From: Dyadobacter chenhuakuii
GTDB lineage: Bacteria; Bacteroidota; Bacteroidia; Cytophagales; Spirosomataceae
Reading direction: 5' to 3'
Assembly (NCBI RefSeq): GCF_023821985.2
Contig: NZ_CP098805.1
Coordinates: forward strand, 124,001 to 188,000
Length of the DNA: 64,000 nucleotides
The notes under the pieces are model-generated. The model searched no databases. It saw only the letters and a list, made by a program, of their open reading frames with translations, and was not told where the DNA came from. The position numbers and the translations under genes were made by a program. Shown one piece after another: positions 36,841-46,179 of this stretch (positions are counted from its first letter, which is position 1; every line of letters starts with the position of its first letter).

Positions 36841-39018
36841 ATGAAAAAATTATTCTTTCTGTTGATGATTTTGGCGCAGTTTGGCTACGCCCAACAATTA
36901 CGCAAACCCGGTGACAATGTTGCCTTGCCGGTTGAAGCGGGCAAAGGTCAGCCGGATGCCGATCTTGAAAAAATCAGAAAACGCATCCTTGATGATTTGC
37001 TGGAACCGCCCGTGCGGGTCCAGCAAATTGCGGCCTTGATCAACACACAAAAGCAAGATGGCACCTGGCCCGATATCAATTATACAGACGTTTCCCGCAC
37101 GGGATTTGAACATAGCGAGCATTTGAAGAATATGCTTGAATTGGCCCGTGCTTTTAAAAAGCCAGGCTCTGCTTTTTTGCATAAAGCCGAAGTGAAAAAA
37201 GCAGTTTCCAATGCACTCGACTTTTGGTTGGTACATGATTTTATTTGTGAAAACTGGTGGTGGAATGAAATGGGAACGCCTCAGTTAATGATTAATATCC
37301 TGCTTGTCATGGATGAGGAGCTGACCGAAAATCAAAAAAAAGAGGGCGTAAGGATAGCGGGCAGGGCTAACCTGGAAGCTTCGGGTGCACGCCCAGGCGG
37401 TGACCTGATTCAGATTGCTGGAATGCGTGGCAAGCAGGCACTTTTTCAGAGAAATCCCGAAGTGCTGGGCCACGTTATGGAAGTGATGGTGTCGGAAATT
37501 AAAGTTTCGACTGGCCGCGGCTTAAAACCAGACCTTAGCTTTCACCACCGGACCGACAATGTGATTTCAACATTGGCCTACGGGACTGGGTATGCGAATG
37601 CATTTGCATATTGGGCTGTCAAAACGGAAGGTACCAAATACAGGTTGCCCGATGAGCCGATGAAACTGCTCGTCGATTATTTTCTGGATGGGGTCTGTCA
37701 ATCGCATGCTTTTGGAAAATATCCTGATCCTGGTGCTGAGAACCGCGGAATCACTCGAAAAGGTGCATTGAAACCAGCCGGTCCTGAACTGGCGGAGAAT
37801 CTGCTGGCAGCAACTTCCTATCGAAAAGCCGAACTTGAAAATATCATCCGGATCAGGAAAGGGGAAGCAAAGCCGAACCTGAGAAAAGATTATTATTTCT
37901 GGCATTCGCACTATTATACCCACCAGCGGCCCGGCTACTATGCTTCCGTACGTATGCATAGCAAGCGCGCTGCGAATATGGAGCAGCCGCACAATGAGGA
38001 AGGCTTAAAAAGCCACCATTATGGCGACGGTAGCAATTTCATCACCCGGACTGGTCATGAATACGACCAGATTTTTCCGGTTTGGGACTGGCAGAAAGTC
38101 CCGGGAACAACTGTATTGCAGAAACCTGAGCTACCGCACTGGAAAGAGCTTGCAAAACAAGGTATCAATGCTTTCACAGGCGGGGTAACCGATCAACGCT
38201 ACGGAGCAGCTGCATTCGATTTTGCCAGCGTGCATGATCCGTTGAAAGCAAAAAAAGCGTGGTTCTTTTTTGACAAAGAATATGTTGCACTAGGAGCGGG
38301 CGTCACATCGAATGCCGAATATAACGTAGTAACCACATTGAACCAAAGTCTGTTATCTGGGCAGGTGTCGGCGGGAGTAGGGGGCAAAACCCTTACGCTG
38401 GAAAAAGGTGCACATAAGTTGGACAAAGCAAGCTGGTTACATCATGATAGTACGGCCTATATATTTACTGAACCATTGCGCTTGGATGTAAGCAATCAGC
38501 AGCAGACCGGCAGCTGGCGGCAAATAAATCACCACACTTGGGCTACAGACGAAAAGATCAATAAAGATGTGTTTAAGGCCTGGCTTGATCACGGTTCAAA
38601 ACCTACTGATGCGGGCTACAACTACATTGTTGTTCCTGGAATTGGCGCTACTGAAATCTCGACCTATCGCCAGAGACTTCCGGTACAGGTCATTGCCAAT
38701 TCTTCTCAAATGCAGGCAGTCCGTCACATCGGGCTGGGTGTGGTACAAATTGTTTTTTATGAGCCAGGGACCATACAGCTTACAGAAGGGCTTTCAGTTA
38801 AGGCAAAAGAAGCGTGTATGGTAATGCTCCAATTAACAGCTAATCAAATAGCCAAAATAACGCTATCCGATCCTGCCGGCAACCACGCGCAGCTGCACTT
38901 GGAAGTCAGCGGCAATCTTAAAGCGGTTTCTGACCATGTTCAGCTTTCGAACGCCGGTATGGGCAGAACGCTGCTACCTTTCAGATGCCGGATGGCGGAA
39001 TGGCCGGACAAAGCATAG
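36841..39018 (+). CDS. Polysaccharide lyase family 8-like protein
   Basis: 725 residues with a signal peptide (MKKLFFLLMILAQFGYAQ). The alpha/alpha toroid carries ENWWWNEMGTPQLMINILLV (Trp139-141, Asn142), DLSFHHRTDNVISTLAYGTGY (His235/236, Tyr247, Tyr251) and NRGITRKG (Arg302, Arg306), matching the Asn/His/Tyr/Arg set of PL8 lyases. The central and C-terminal beta domains follow (HSHYYTHQRPGYYASVRMHS, HHYGDGSNFITRTGHEYDQI). PL8 enzymes act on chondroitin, hyaluronan or xanthan. This one diverges enough that the substrate is not clear. Confidence 0.88.
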   Translation: MKKLFFLLMILAQFGYAQQLRKPGDNVALPVEAGKGQPDADLEKIRKRILDDLLEPPVRVQQIAALINTQKQDGTWPDINYTDVSRTGFEHSEHLKNMLELARAFKKPGSAFLHKAEVKKAVSNALDFWLVHDFICENWWWNEMGTPQLMINILLVMDEELTENQKKEGVRIAGRANLEASGARPGGDLIQIAGMRGKQALFQRNPEVLGHVMEVMVSEIKVSTGRGLKPDLSFHHRTDNVISTLAYGTGYANAFAYWAVKTEGTKYRLPDEPMKLLVDYFLDGVCQSHAFGKYPDPGAENRGITRKGALKPAGPELAENLLAATSYRKAELENIIRIRKGEAKPNLRKDYYFWHSHYYTHQRPGYYASVRMHSKRAANMEQPHNEEGLKSHHYGDGSNFITRTGHEYDQIFPVWDWQKVPGTTVLQKPELPHWKELAKQGINAFTGGVTDQRYGAAAFDFASVHDPLKAKKAWFFFDKEYVALGAGVTSNAEYNVVTTLNQSLLSGQVSAGVGGKTLTLEKGAHKLDKASWLHHDSTAYIFTEPLRLDVSNQQQTGSWRQINHHTWATDEKINKDVFKAWLDHGSKPTDAGYNYIVVPGIGATEISTYRQRLPVQVIANSSQMQAVRHIGLGVVQIVFYEPGTIQLTEGLSVKAKEACMVMLQLTANQIAKITLSDPAGNHAQLHLEVSGNLKAVSDHVQLSNAGMGRTLLPFRCRMAEWPDKA

Positions 39019-39063
39019 TTACTGAATACCAGCCGACAGAATAAAGAAATAAATAATTTCCAG

Positions 39064-40521
39064 ATGAAAAATAAATTTAGGCAGATCATTTACGCGGTAT
39101 TTCTAAGCTTAACCGCAGGCACATTGCTGGCCCAGGAGATATCTGCGGACCTCAAATACGCCGAAGCGGAGCTCATCCTACGAAAAGCCAATGGTTTCAA
39201 AGGAATTTGGTATATGAATCAGCCTTCCAATGATGAGTATGTGTATAAATATAGTGGTGGACTAGCCGTATATCCTGCAAACCACCGGCCATTTGCGGTT
39301 TATTCAAAAAAAGTAAATAAGACATTTTTCTGCTTTGGCGGCACTGATGAGACAAACTCGACACTGCTTCACAACGTGTCGTACTTTGACCATGATTCCG
39401 GTAAGCTGGCAAACCCCGTTATTTTGCTTGATAAGAAAACAACCGACGCCCACGATAATCCGGTGATCTCGATTGATGACCAGGGATATATATGGATCTT
39501 TTCCACGTCGCACGGGATTACCCGCCCTTCTTATATTCACAAGAGCAAAGAGCCTTTTAACATTCAGGATTTTGAAAGCATACAGGCGACGGAAATAGTT
39601 GATGGAAAGGAGGTTCCATTCAAGAACTTCTCTTATTTTCAGGTCTATCCTATGAAAGGAAAAGGCTTTATTGCCCTTTTTACAAAATACAATAAGGCAG
39701 GTCACCGCGTGATCGGCTTCAATACAACCAAAGACGGCGTGCATTGGAACGAGTGGAAAGTGCTTGCCCACATTCAGGACGGGCATTACCAGGTCAGCGC
39801 GGAGTCGAATGGCAAAGTAGGTGTGGCATTCGACTATCATCCGAAAGGCAAAGGGCTCAATTACAGAACGAACCTGCATTATCTGGAAACTTCCGACTTT
39901 GGCAAAACCTGGCAAAATATAAAAGGGGAGCAGGCGAATTTGCCGTTGAGCGATGCCGATAACCTGGCGCTTGTTCACGATTATGCAGGTGAAAAACAAA
40001 ATTGTTACCTGCTCGATATCACCTTCGACCAGCAACAGAAGCCCGCCATTCTGGTCATTGCAAGCAAAGGGTTTCAGGCGGGCCCTGGCAACGATCCCAG
40101 ACAATGGACGCTTTTTCGCTGGAAACAAAAAAGGTGGGATCATCATGTGGTAACCACTTCGGACAGCAACTATGACATGGGTTCGGTCTATGTTGAATCA
40201 GAGAAAAATATCAAAGTAATAGGACCAACCGTTGACGGCCCACAGACTTACAACCCGGGCGGAGAAGTGGCTATGTGGGGCAGCAAAGACGGTGGAAATA
40301 CATGGAGTTTAGAGAGACAGATGACGAAAGATAGTCCTATGAACCATTCGTATGTTCGTAAACCGGTCAATGCCAGATCCGATTTTTACGGTATTTGGGC
40401 CGATGGACACGGTAGGAAGCCTTCTGAATCCTATTTGTACTTTACCGATGCGAAAGGAGTGGTGTACAGGTTGCCACGACATTCTACTAATGCAATGATT
40501 ACGCCGGAGATTTACAATTAG
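39064..40521 (+). CDS. BNR_4-type seven-bladed propeller protein, candidate polysaccharide lyase
   Basis: 485 residues with a signal peptide (FLSLTAGTLLAQ). The BNR_4 propeller includes TTDAHDNPVISIDDQGYIWI, FSTSHGITRPSYIHKSKEPF, AGHRVIGFNTTKDGVHWNEW and SDADNLALVHDYAGEKQNCY. BNR_4 propellers include ulvan lyases of PL24/PL25. His130, His150 and Tyr195 have the same mutual spacing as the His/His/Tyr set I remember for a PL25 ulvan lyase, with an Arg (215) close to the expected place. Position behind three other lyase-type genes supports a lyase role. A sialidase is less likely, as no Asp-box array is evident. Confidence 0.75.
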   Translation: MKNKFRQIIYAVFLSLTAGTLLAQEISADLKYAEAELILRKANGFKGIWYMNQPSNDEYVYKYSGGLAVYPANHRPFAVYSKKVNKTFFCFGGTDETNSTLLHNVSYFDHDSGKLANPVILLDKKTTDAHDNPVISIDDQGYIWIFSTSHGITRPSYIHKSKEPFNIQDFESIQATEIVDGKEVPFKNFSYFQVYPMKGKGFIALFTKYNKAGHRVIGFNTTKDGVHWNEWKVLAHIQDGHYQVSAESNGKVGVAFDYHPKGKGLNYRTNLHYLETSDFGKTWQNIKGEQANLPLSDADNLALVHDYAGEKQNCYLLDITFDQQQKPAILVIASKGFQAGPGNDPRQWTLFRWKQKRWDHHVVTTSDSNYDMGSVYVESEKNIKVIGPTVDGPQTYNPGGEVAMWGSKDGGNTWSLERQMTKDSPMNHSYVRKPVNARSDFYGIWADGHGRKPSESYLYFTDAKGVVYRLPRHSTNAMITPEIYN

Positions 40522-40621
40522 CAATATCTTAATCATTCAATACCAAGTAAATAGCGGCTAGGCAGTTTTAAATTGAGCTCCAAGCACTCAACACCTTATT
40601 GGGTTTTTTTGATTCAGGTTT

Positions 40622-41611
40622 ATGCTCCTATTGCTGCCTTTTTGTTTGACTGTGTTTTTGATAGTGCAACTGCCCAGTGCTGTCCATGCACAAACGGTTG
40701 AGCAGGAACCGGTATCTGTAATACTAGATACTGATATGGATTCTGATGTTGACGATGTAGGAGCCCTGGCTATGCTTCACGCTTATGAAAGGCAGAAAAA
40801 AGCACGAATTTTAGGGATAATCGTAACTAGTGACGAGAAATACAGTGCTGCATGTACGGATGCAATCAATATATGGTTTGGCCGTAAGGACATTCCCATA
40901 GGGGTAAGTCAGAAAGATTCACTCAAAGCATTTTCAAAATATACCAGGCAGGTTTCCGAGCAGTTTTCAGCCAGGTTTAGCTCAAATACCGATGCTGAGG
41001 ATGGAACCAAGGTTTATCGCAGGCTGCTGACCAGCCAGCCTGATCAAAGCGTTGTCATCATTACGATTGGACATTTGACCAGCCTGAGCAGGCTGCTCGA
41101 CTCTTCGCCTGATTCAATCAGCCCTTTAAGTGGTCAGGAACTTGTTAAACAAAAAGTAAAGCGCTGGTCTTGCATGGGCGGGCAGTTCCCTGAGGGCAAA
41201 GAAGCTAATTTTTACCGCCCAGATCCCGTCTCGACTGTTAACTCCCTGATCAAATGGACCTTGCCTGTAACATTTGCAGGCTGGGAAATAGGTAGCCGAA
41301 TAATGACGGGTGGCGAATCTTTTAAAGCCCAATGCGATCCAAGAAGTCCGGTGTACAAAGCCTATGAGCTCTACAACGGCTTTAAAGGGCGTGCTAGCTG
41401 GGACCAGATTACAATATTAGAAGCAGTTGAAGGAGCTGGACCATTTTTCGTGTTAAACAAAAACGGGCACTGTAAGGTAGCAGATGATGGAAGTAACAAG
41501 TGGGTTTGGCCATCAAATAAGATACACGGATACCTTGTGATCAATACCGCCACGGAGAAAATACGTCAACATATCGATCAATTGATGTTTGAAAGTAACA
41601 GCTCCAAATGA
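40622..41611 (+). CDS. Exported nucleoside-hydrolase-like protein
   Basis: 329 residues with a signal peptide (LLLLPFCLTVFLIVQLPSAV, HAQ). The nucleoside hydrolase hallmark is near the start, VILDTDMDSDVDDVGALAML, with the Asp cluster that binds Ca2+ and the ribose. Later conserved points are SVVIITIGHLTSLSRLL and the C-terminal DQITILEAVEG. Family enzymes cleave N-glycosidic bonds of nucleosides; paralogues in glycan loci may act on other furanosides. It is the last gene of the PUL, 100 bp after the BNR_4 gene, possibly with its own transcript. Confidence 0.82.
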   Translation: MLLLLPFCLTVFLIVQLPSAVHAQTVEQEPVSVILDTDMDSDVDDVGALAMLHAYERQKKARILGIIVTSDEKYSAACTDAINIWFGRKDIPIGVSQKDSLKAFSKYTRQVSEQFSARFSSNTDAEDGTKVYRRLLTSQPDQSVVIITIGHLTSLSRLLDSSPDSISPLSGQELVKQKVKRWSCMGGQFPEGKEANFYRPDPVSTVNSLIKWTLPVTFAGWEIGSRIMTGGESFKAQCDPRSPVYKAYELYNGFKGRASWDQITILEAVEGAGPFFVLNKNGHCKVADDGSNKWVWPSNKIHGYLVINTATEKIRQHIDQLMFESNSSK

Positions 41612-41815
41612 TGATGTCCTTCATTGGAGTGTTACGGTTAAGTCCAAGAAGTCTGCATGACTCATGTAGCAATAATTTTCATAAAATCAGCATGAGTAAA
41701 TTCAAAGCAGAAGCCAACTACTTCGTTCGGTTTGGAGCAGGGGATAGGTTGACACGTATAGCAATAGCAGACCCCGTCCCACCTAAGTCATGGTTTCTCT
41801 GATCACTTTCGAAGT

Positions 41816-42304
41816 TCATTGGAATGAATGCAGACCAACCTTATTTCCTTCACTATCGATGAATGTCGCAAAAAAGCCATTTTGAGGATCGATCTCAGTT
41901 TTTTGCATTACGATTTTTCCACCATTGGGCTGAACCTTATCCAGTATTAACTGTAAATCGTCTCCACCATTTAAATAAATCAGCGTGCCCCGATCTGAGG
42001 GTTTATAATCAAGTCCATGGATTAGCGCAACATTGACGGAGCCTTCTTCACTAGAAAAAAGCCCCATCTTCGTTCCTTGCATATCTAGCTGTTCAATGCG
42101 TAAGTCGAGTATGGACTGATAAAATGCTACTGCTCTTTGAAAAGAGTCGGTGGGGATCTCGACGATGGAAACCAGGTTTTTCATGTTTTTTGCGGTTTTT
42201 GGAAAAGATAGTGAATCAGTGATTTGTGAATCTGATTTGTTGTCAGATGAGCAGCCGGAAACTGTGACAGCGGCTAGAAAGATGGCGGCAATTAGTTGCT
42301 TCAT
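41816..42304 (-). CDS. VOC-superfamily lipoprotein (glyoxalase-like)
   Basis: 162 residues with a lipoprotein signal (IFLAAVTVSGC). The single glyoxalase/bleomycin-resistance-type domain reads LVSIVEIPTDSFQRAVAFYQ, LRIEQLDMQGTKMGLFSSEE, GTLIYLNGGDDLQLILDKVQ and NGFFATFIDSEGNKVGLHSF. VOC proteins are usually cytoplasmic; an acylated, exported form is unusual. The gene follows the interrupted AraC gene on the same strand (65 bp), so it may once have been its target. Confidence 0.85.
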   Translation of the reverse strand: MKQLIAAIFLAAVTVSGCSSDNKSDSQITDSLSFPKTAKNMKNLVSIVEIPTDSFQRAVAFYQSILDLRIEQLDMQGTKMGLFSSEEGSVNVALIHGLDYKPSDRGTLIYLNGGDDLQLILDKVQPNGGKIVMQKTEIDPQNGFFATFIDSEGNKVGLHSFQ

Positions 42305-42369
42305 GTTCGATACTTGTTATGCAGCAAATGTAGCCGCATCGAAGCAACCGCAATTGTAAAATTGCGACA

Positions 42370-43191
42370 CTATCCAGCCGAATAAAGAAGTGTTGACAGC
42401 GAAAGCGTATCGTCAGACAGAAAACGTCCCGGGCTTGTGCCTGTCAATTCTTTGAAATCGTTAATAAAATGCGCTTGATCATAATAATCGTGATCATAGG
42501 CAACCTGCAGCAAATCTGCCGATTCCCTAGCAAGAAGAATTTTTAGCACCGCTTGCAGACGAATCACTTTTCCCAATTGTTTAGGACTAATACCAATGTG
42601 ACGTGCGAATGACCGTTCGAGTTTTCTTCTTTTGGATAAGTCGTTTTTCATCATCGAATTGATCGCTGTGCTTCCGTTGGCTAGCAGCAATGCTTCAATG
42701 GTTGATTCTACGATCCTCTCTCTAACAGCGCTGTCATTGATTCTTTTCAATAAAAATGCCTCAATCAGCGCTATCCTTTCCTCAGTATGGCTGGCATTAA
42801 TGATTTGCTTTGAAATACACTCAGCCTGTTCTTCTCCAAAAAGCATTGCAATTGGCGTTTCTGTATTGGCCAGATTTACGATGGGCGTTTCTACGAAATT
42901 GGCAAAACCGTAAGGATAAAAACGTACCGCAAAACAGCTGACTTTTCCAGTCGGCTGAATGTAGAGAGGTTCGGTTATCTGTCCCAGAACCATCGCGCGT
43001 GGTTGAATGATAAATTCATTTTCCGAAACAAAACGCCTTACATCGTCGCCGAGAATAAAGAACAATTCGATGCACCCATCTGGAAGCACACGTTGCATTG
43101 GTGTATTAATACCTGCCTGCCCCTCTAATGTCTAAAAGCATTTGACGAATGAGGCAAGGTCGGCAGAGGGACGATAGCTTTCAAGATTCAC
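42370..43191 (-). pseudogene. AraC-family regulator interrupted by an amber codon
   Basis: The open part (42370-43098) encodes QRVLPDGCIELFFILGDDVR and a C-terminal AraC helix-turn-helix (FARHIGISPKQLGKVIRLQ, DYYDQAHFINDFKELTGTSP). Upstream in the same frame lies VNLESYRPSADLASFVKCF, then TAG at 43132-43134, then TLEGQAGINTPM. The family pattern there is Y.PS..LA.FV..FW.LEG, so the stop replaces a conserved Trp (TGG to TAG). The original start was probably GTG at 43189-43191. An internal start at 43098 would give a 242-residue protein missing the N-terminal edge, so function is doubtful but not excluded. Confidence 0.7.
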
Positions 43192-43509
43192 TTTATACTG
43201 ATTTTATAAGACATGAAAATATAATGCATTTTTGATCTAAATGCTGAGGCTGGATAAATCCTGAACTCTTGAAAAACAGTTGTGCAACGGCCGCCACCGA
43301 GATTGCGAAACGCCAATAGCGGTTACAAAATGAATCTCTGGATTAGGTCATGTAGTACATTCCATGGTAGATTTATACTAACAGCGGATGGATAGCTTTA
43401 TTTTGAGAATTGCCTTTAAGCAACTTGTATTTATTTTTATCTTTGAGAGCTACTATGCGATCCTCAAATAAGATACCGATGTTGGTGGGCAAAAACAACA
43501 CCAATCTAA
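43192..43509. other. Divergent intergenic region
   Basis: No gene seen. TATCTTTG at 43438-43445 fits a Bacteroidota -7 element for the plus-strand lipoprotein gene, but a TTG at the right distance is lacking. Confidence 0.35.
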
Positions 43510-44448
43510 ATGCAACCTCTCGTGGATATACATCAAATCAAAACAGGCACTCACGCGGCCAACTTATTCTGCTGTTCTTTACTTTTTGTTTTTCTGATTT
43601 TGTCCTGCAAAAAAAAGGATATTGAAAAACTTGATGGTAATGAGCAGGTAGGGAAAGATACCACGTCAATCAGTGGAAATGGGGGAATTTATTATAACGA
43701 CGATATTGTGAGTACACCTCCGAAGGATTTGCTATATAGGTTTATCATATATAAAGGAAGGGTTGGCATGCGTATGGATCCAGGGAAGTACGTATACAAA
43801 ATTGGTGTCTTGGGCTATTATCCCTTTCTAAGTTTTAATGTGAACCCGACTAATTACACTCCCATAATGAGCCTACGCTCGGATGAAATGCATCCTCTCA
43901 AACAGGTGCGCGAGTATGTTAACACTTTTGAGTTTTTCAGTCCAGTAAATGAAGAGTTTACCTTTACACCCACTCTTAAAATCGAAGCGCTTAATTTATC
44001 GGTATCCCGCTCTACGAAAATTAAAATTGAAGTAGTTGAAAGGATCGTAGATGTGATTCATACGAATTTTGGAATGTCTCGCGAGGAAGTTAAAAAAGTG
44101 GAAAAAGACGAATTAAATGTTCCCGATTCGGAGTTCTTACAAGTTGGCCCCGACCTATTCCTAAAAAGCCTTCTATTTGATTCACAGTTAGGGGCGACCA
44201 ACTTCTTAGCGTTCGCTTTCGAAAACGACAAACTGGTTTCCGTGACGGGGATCAATAAGTATGCGAGTGATCTTTCTGCTTTCAGCGATGTAGCGAAATA
44301 TTTTGGATATGAGTCGACTGTATCCGGCTTGACCCCGGTAAAATGGCAAAAAAATGGGTTGCAATTTACCGTACAGATGAAAGAAGTTAATATAGGGATA
44401 ACAGAGAAAAAGATGGCACCATGTTATATTATTGAAAAGATGCCGTAA
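43510..44448 (+). CDS. Lipoprotein of unknown function
   Basis: 312 residues. An unusually long N-terminal leader precedes the lipobox FLILSCKKK (Cys 33). The mature part begins with a low-complexity DTTSISGNGGIYYND stretch, then mixed strands and helices (DLLYRFIIYKGRVGMRMDPG, FFSPVNEEFTFTPTLKIEAL, TNFGMSREEVKKVEKDELNV). I do not recognise a family. Likely exposed at the outer membrane or cell surface. The neighbouring PQQ-propeller gene is also a lipoprotein, but 364 bp apart. Confidence 0.7.
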   Translation: MQPLVDIHQIKTGTHAANLFCCSLLFVFLILSCKKKDIEKLDGNEQVGKDTTSISGNGGIYYNDDIVSTPPKDLLYRFIIYKGRVGMRMDPGKYVYKIGVLGYYPFLSFNVNPTNYTPIMSLRSDEMHPLKQVREYVNTFEFFSPVNEEFTFTPTLKIEALNLSVSRSTKIKIEVVERIVDVIHTNFGMSREEVKKVEKDELNVPDSEFLQVGPDLFLKSLLFDSQLGATNFLAFAFENDKLVSVTGINKYASDLSAFSDVAKYFGYESTVSGLTPVKWQKNGLQFTVQMKEVNIGITEKKMAPCYIIEKMP

Positions 44449-44812
44449 GAGAGACCGCCCACCGTTTTTAAATAAACTGTTGTCGCTGGCCTTTTAGGAA
44501 AACCTACTTCTATCTTTTCCGCAGCACCTCTTAATTGTTCCCAATCAAAAGTTCATACGTTTTCGATGCGTTTTTACCACCAAAATTCCTAGTTTTAAAT
44601 TGTCTCATTTGCTAGGGAAAGGTCAATTGTAAAAACGGATCTAGCTAAGAGCTGTCTTTATGCACCGAGCTTACATGTCGTATTTCTGACACCTAAATTC
44701 ACTATGTTATCATTAGGAGTGTAAGGATATGTAGTCATTGATCGAGTTTAACCTAGAATAGAATTATTTTTGATTATTATTATCGAAAAATATTTTATAT
44801 CAAGTCAACTCA
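44449..44812. other. Intergenic region before the propeller lipoprotein
   Basis: AT-rich, about 360 bases, no gene or strong hairpin seen; it should hold the promoter of the gene at 44813. Confidence 0.4.
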
Positions 44813-45934
44813 ATGAAGTTCATCCGCCTATTTACCCTTTTATTGATTGTATATAGCTTTACATCTTGCAAAAAGAAAAATACCCCTGAACCCGAGCCTG
44901 ATGTTACTGGAACCGTGTATGTGGGTAGCGATGACAAAAATCTGTACGCGATTAATGCCACTACTGGTTTGAAAAAGTGGGCTTTTGCAACTGATGGAGC
45001 TATCTTTTCTAGCCCCTCTTTTGTAAATGGGGTAGTATATGTAGGAAGTTTTGATAAGAAGGTATATGCCGTGAATGCTGCTACTGGGGCGAAAAAATGG
45101 GAGTTTGCAACGGATGGACTTATTTTTTCCAGCCCATACGTTGTAAATGGGGTGGTATATATAGGCAGTACTGACCAAAAGCTATACGCACTGGATGCAG
45201 CTACGGGTGCCAAAAAATGGGAGTTTGCAGCAGAGGGTAGTGTGGATTCGAGTCCTATGGTGGTGAATGGGGTCGTGTTTGTGGGAAGTGAAGGCAAGAA
45301 GGTATATGCGCTTGATGCTGTTACAGGGGCAAAAAAATGGGAGTTTGCAATGAGCGGTACGAGTGCGACGACCCCGACGAGCCCTACATTTGCCAATGGG
45401 GTGGTCTACGCATGTGACTTTCAAAGGACACTTTTTGCCATTGACGCAGCTACCGGTGCCAAAAAATGGGAATTTAAGACAGAAGCAAGTATTGATTCGA
45501 GCCCGACAGTTAAAAACGGTTTGGTGTATATAACCAGCTTTGACTTCAAACTGCGCGCTCTGGATGCGGCCACCGGAATAGAAAAATGGCAATTTGAGAT
45601 TGGCATTACAGGGATGTCCAGCCCTACCGTCAGCAATGGTTTTGTGTATGTAGGAAGTATCCCTGGTAGATTGTATGCGGTCGACGCGGTTACCGGCCTA
45701 AAAAAATGGCAACTTATTACGGACGACATGAGGCCCGCCATGTACTCAAGCCTAACTGCCGCAGAAGGGAAAATATACGCCTGTACCGGCGAAAAAAAAA
45801 TCTATGCACTTGATGCTACTACTGGTGCCAGCGAATGGGTCTTTCAAACTGAGGGTCTAATTAATTCTTCCCCCTGCGTGGTGACTGCAAGCGGTAATGT
45901 ATACCACTCCGGAGTGAGCGGCGTACAGGAATAA
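44813..45934 (+). CDS. PQQ-like beta-propeller repeat lipoprotein
   Basis: 373 residues with a lipobox (YSFTSCKKK). Eight blades of about 40 residues follow, each with VYVGSxDxKxYAxDAxTGxKKWEFxT and SSPxVxNG (KKWAF, KKWEF four times, EKWQF, KKWQL, SEWVF). This is the PQQ/BamB-type propeller, but no PQQ-dehydrogenase active site is present, so it is more likely a scaffold or binding protein. The repeats are also similar at the DNA level. Confidence 0.88.
   Translation: MKFIRLFTLLLIVYSFTSCKKKNTPEPEPDVTGTVYVGSDDKNLYAINATTGLKKWAFATDGAIFSSPSFVNGVVYVGSFDKKVYAVNAATGAKKWEFATDGLIFSSPYVVNGVVYIGSTDQKLYALDAATGAKKWEFAAEGSVDSSPMVVNGVVFVGSEGKKVYALDAVTGAKKWEFAMSGTSATTPTSPTFANGVVYACDFQRTLFAIDAATGAKKWEFKTEASIDSSPTVKNGLVYITSFDFKLRALDAATGIEKWQFEIGITGMSSPTVSNGFVYVGSIPGRLYAVDAVTGLKKWQLITDDMRPAMYSSLTAAEGKIYACTGEKKIYALDATTGASEWVFQTEGLINSSPCVVTASGNVYHSGVSGVQE
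44913..45880 (+). repeat. Tandem DNA repeats of about 120 bp inside the propeller gene
   Basis: Near-identical stretches such as GGTGCCAAAAAATGGGA recur about every 120-130 bases (for example near 45087, 45206, 45327 and 45452), reflecting blade repeats. They could recombine and change blade number. Confidence 0.7.
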
Positions 45935-46034
45935 TGCAAAATAAATAAGATGGAGAAATGACTAGAAAAAGACTTCCCTTAGATCTAACCAGTTTAATCT
46001 GAGTCTCTTCTAAGACATAACATAGTTACTGGCT

Positions 46035-46166
46035 ATGAACCAACAAAGCCCGATCATAATTATTGAAGATGATGCAGCAGACAGGTAATTGCAAAAAATC
46101 ATTGTCCGATTTAATCTGCACTCGCGGCAAATAGATAATGATGTCAAATTTATCTGGGCGACCTAG
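46035..46166 (+). pseudogene. N-terminal remnant of a response regulator
   Basis: ATG 46035 reads MNQQSPIIIIEDDAADR and then TAA (46086-46088); the frame continues LQKIIVRFNLHSRQIDNDVK to a TAG at 46164. The opening IIIIEDD..D is that of a CheY-like receiver. The rest of the domain is missing. Confidence 0.45.
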
Positions 46167-46179
46167 CAAAATGTGTCTT

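Noticed and set aside
44800..45741. Long open frames opposite the propeller gene
   Set aside because: They are antisense shadows of regular repeats; no start context, and the protein is low-complexity.
44913..45880. CRISPR-like repeats
   Set aside because: The repeats are coding blades of about 120 bp without spacers, and no cas genes are present.
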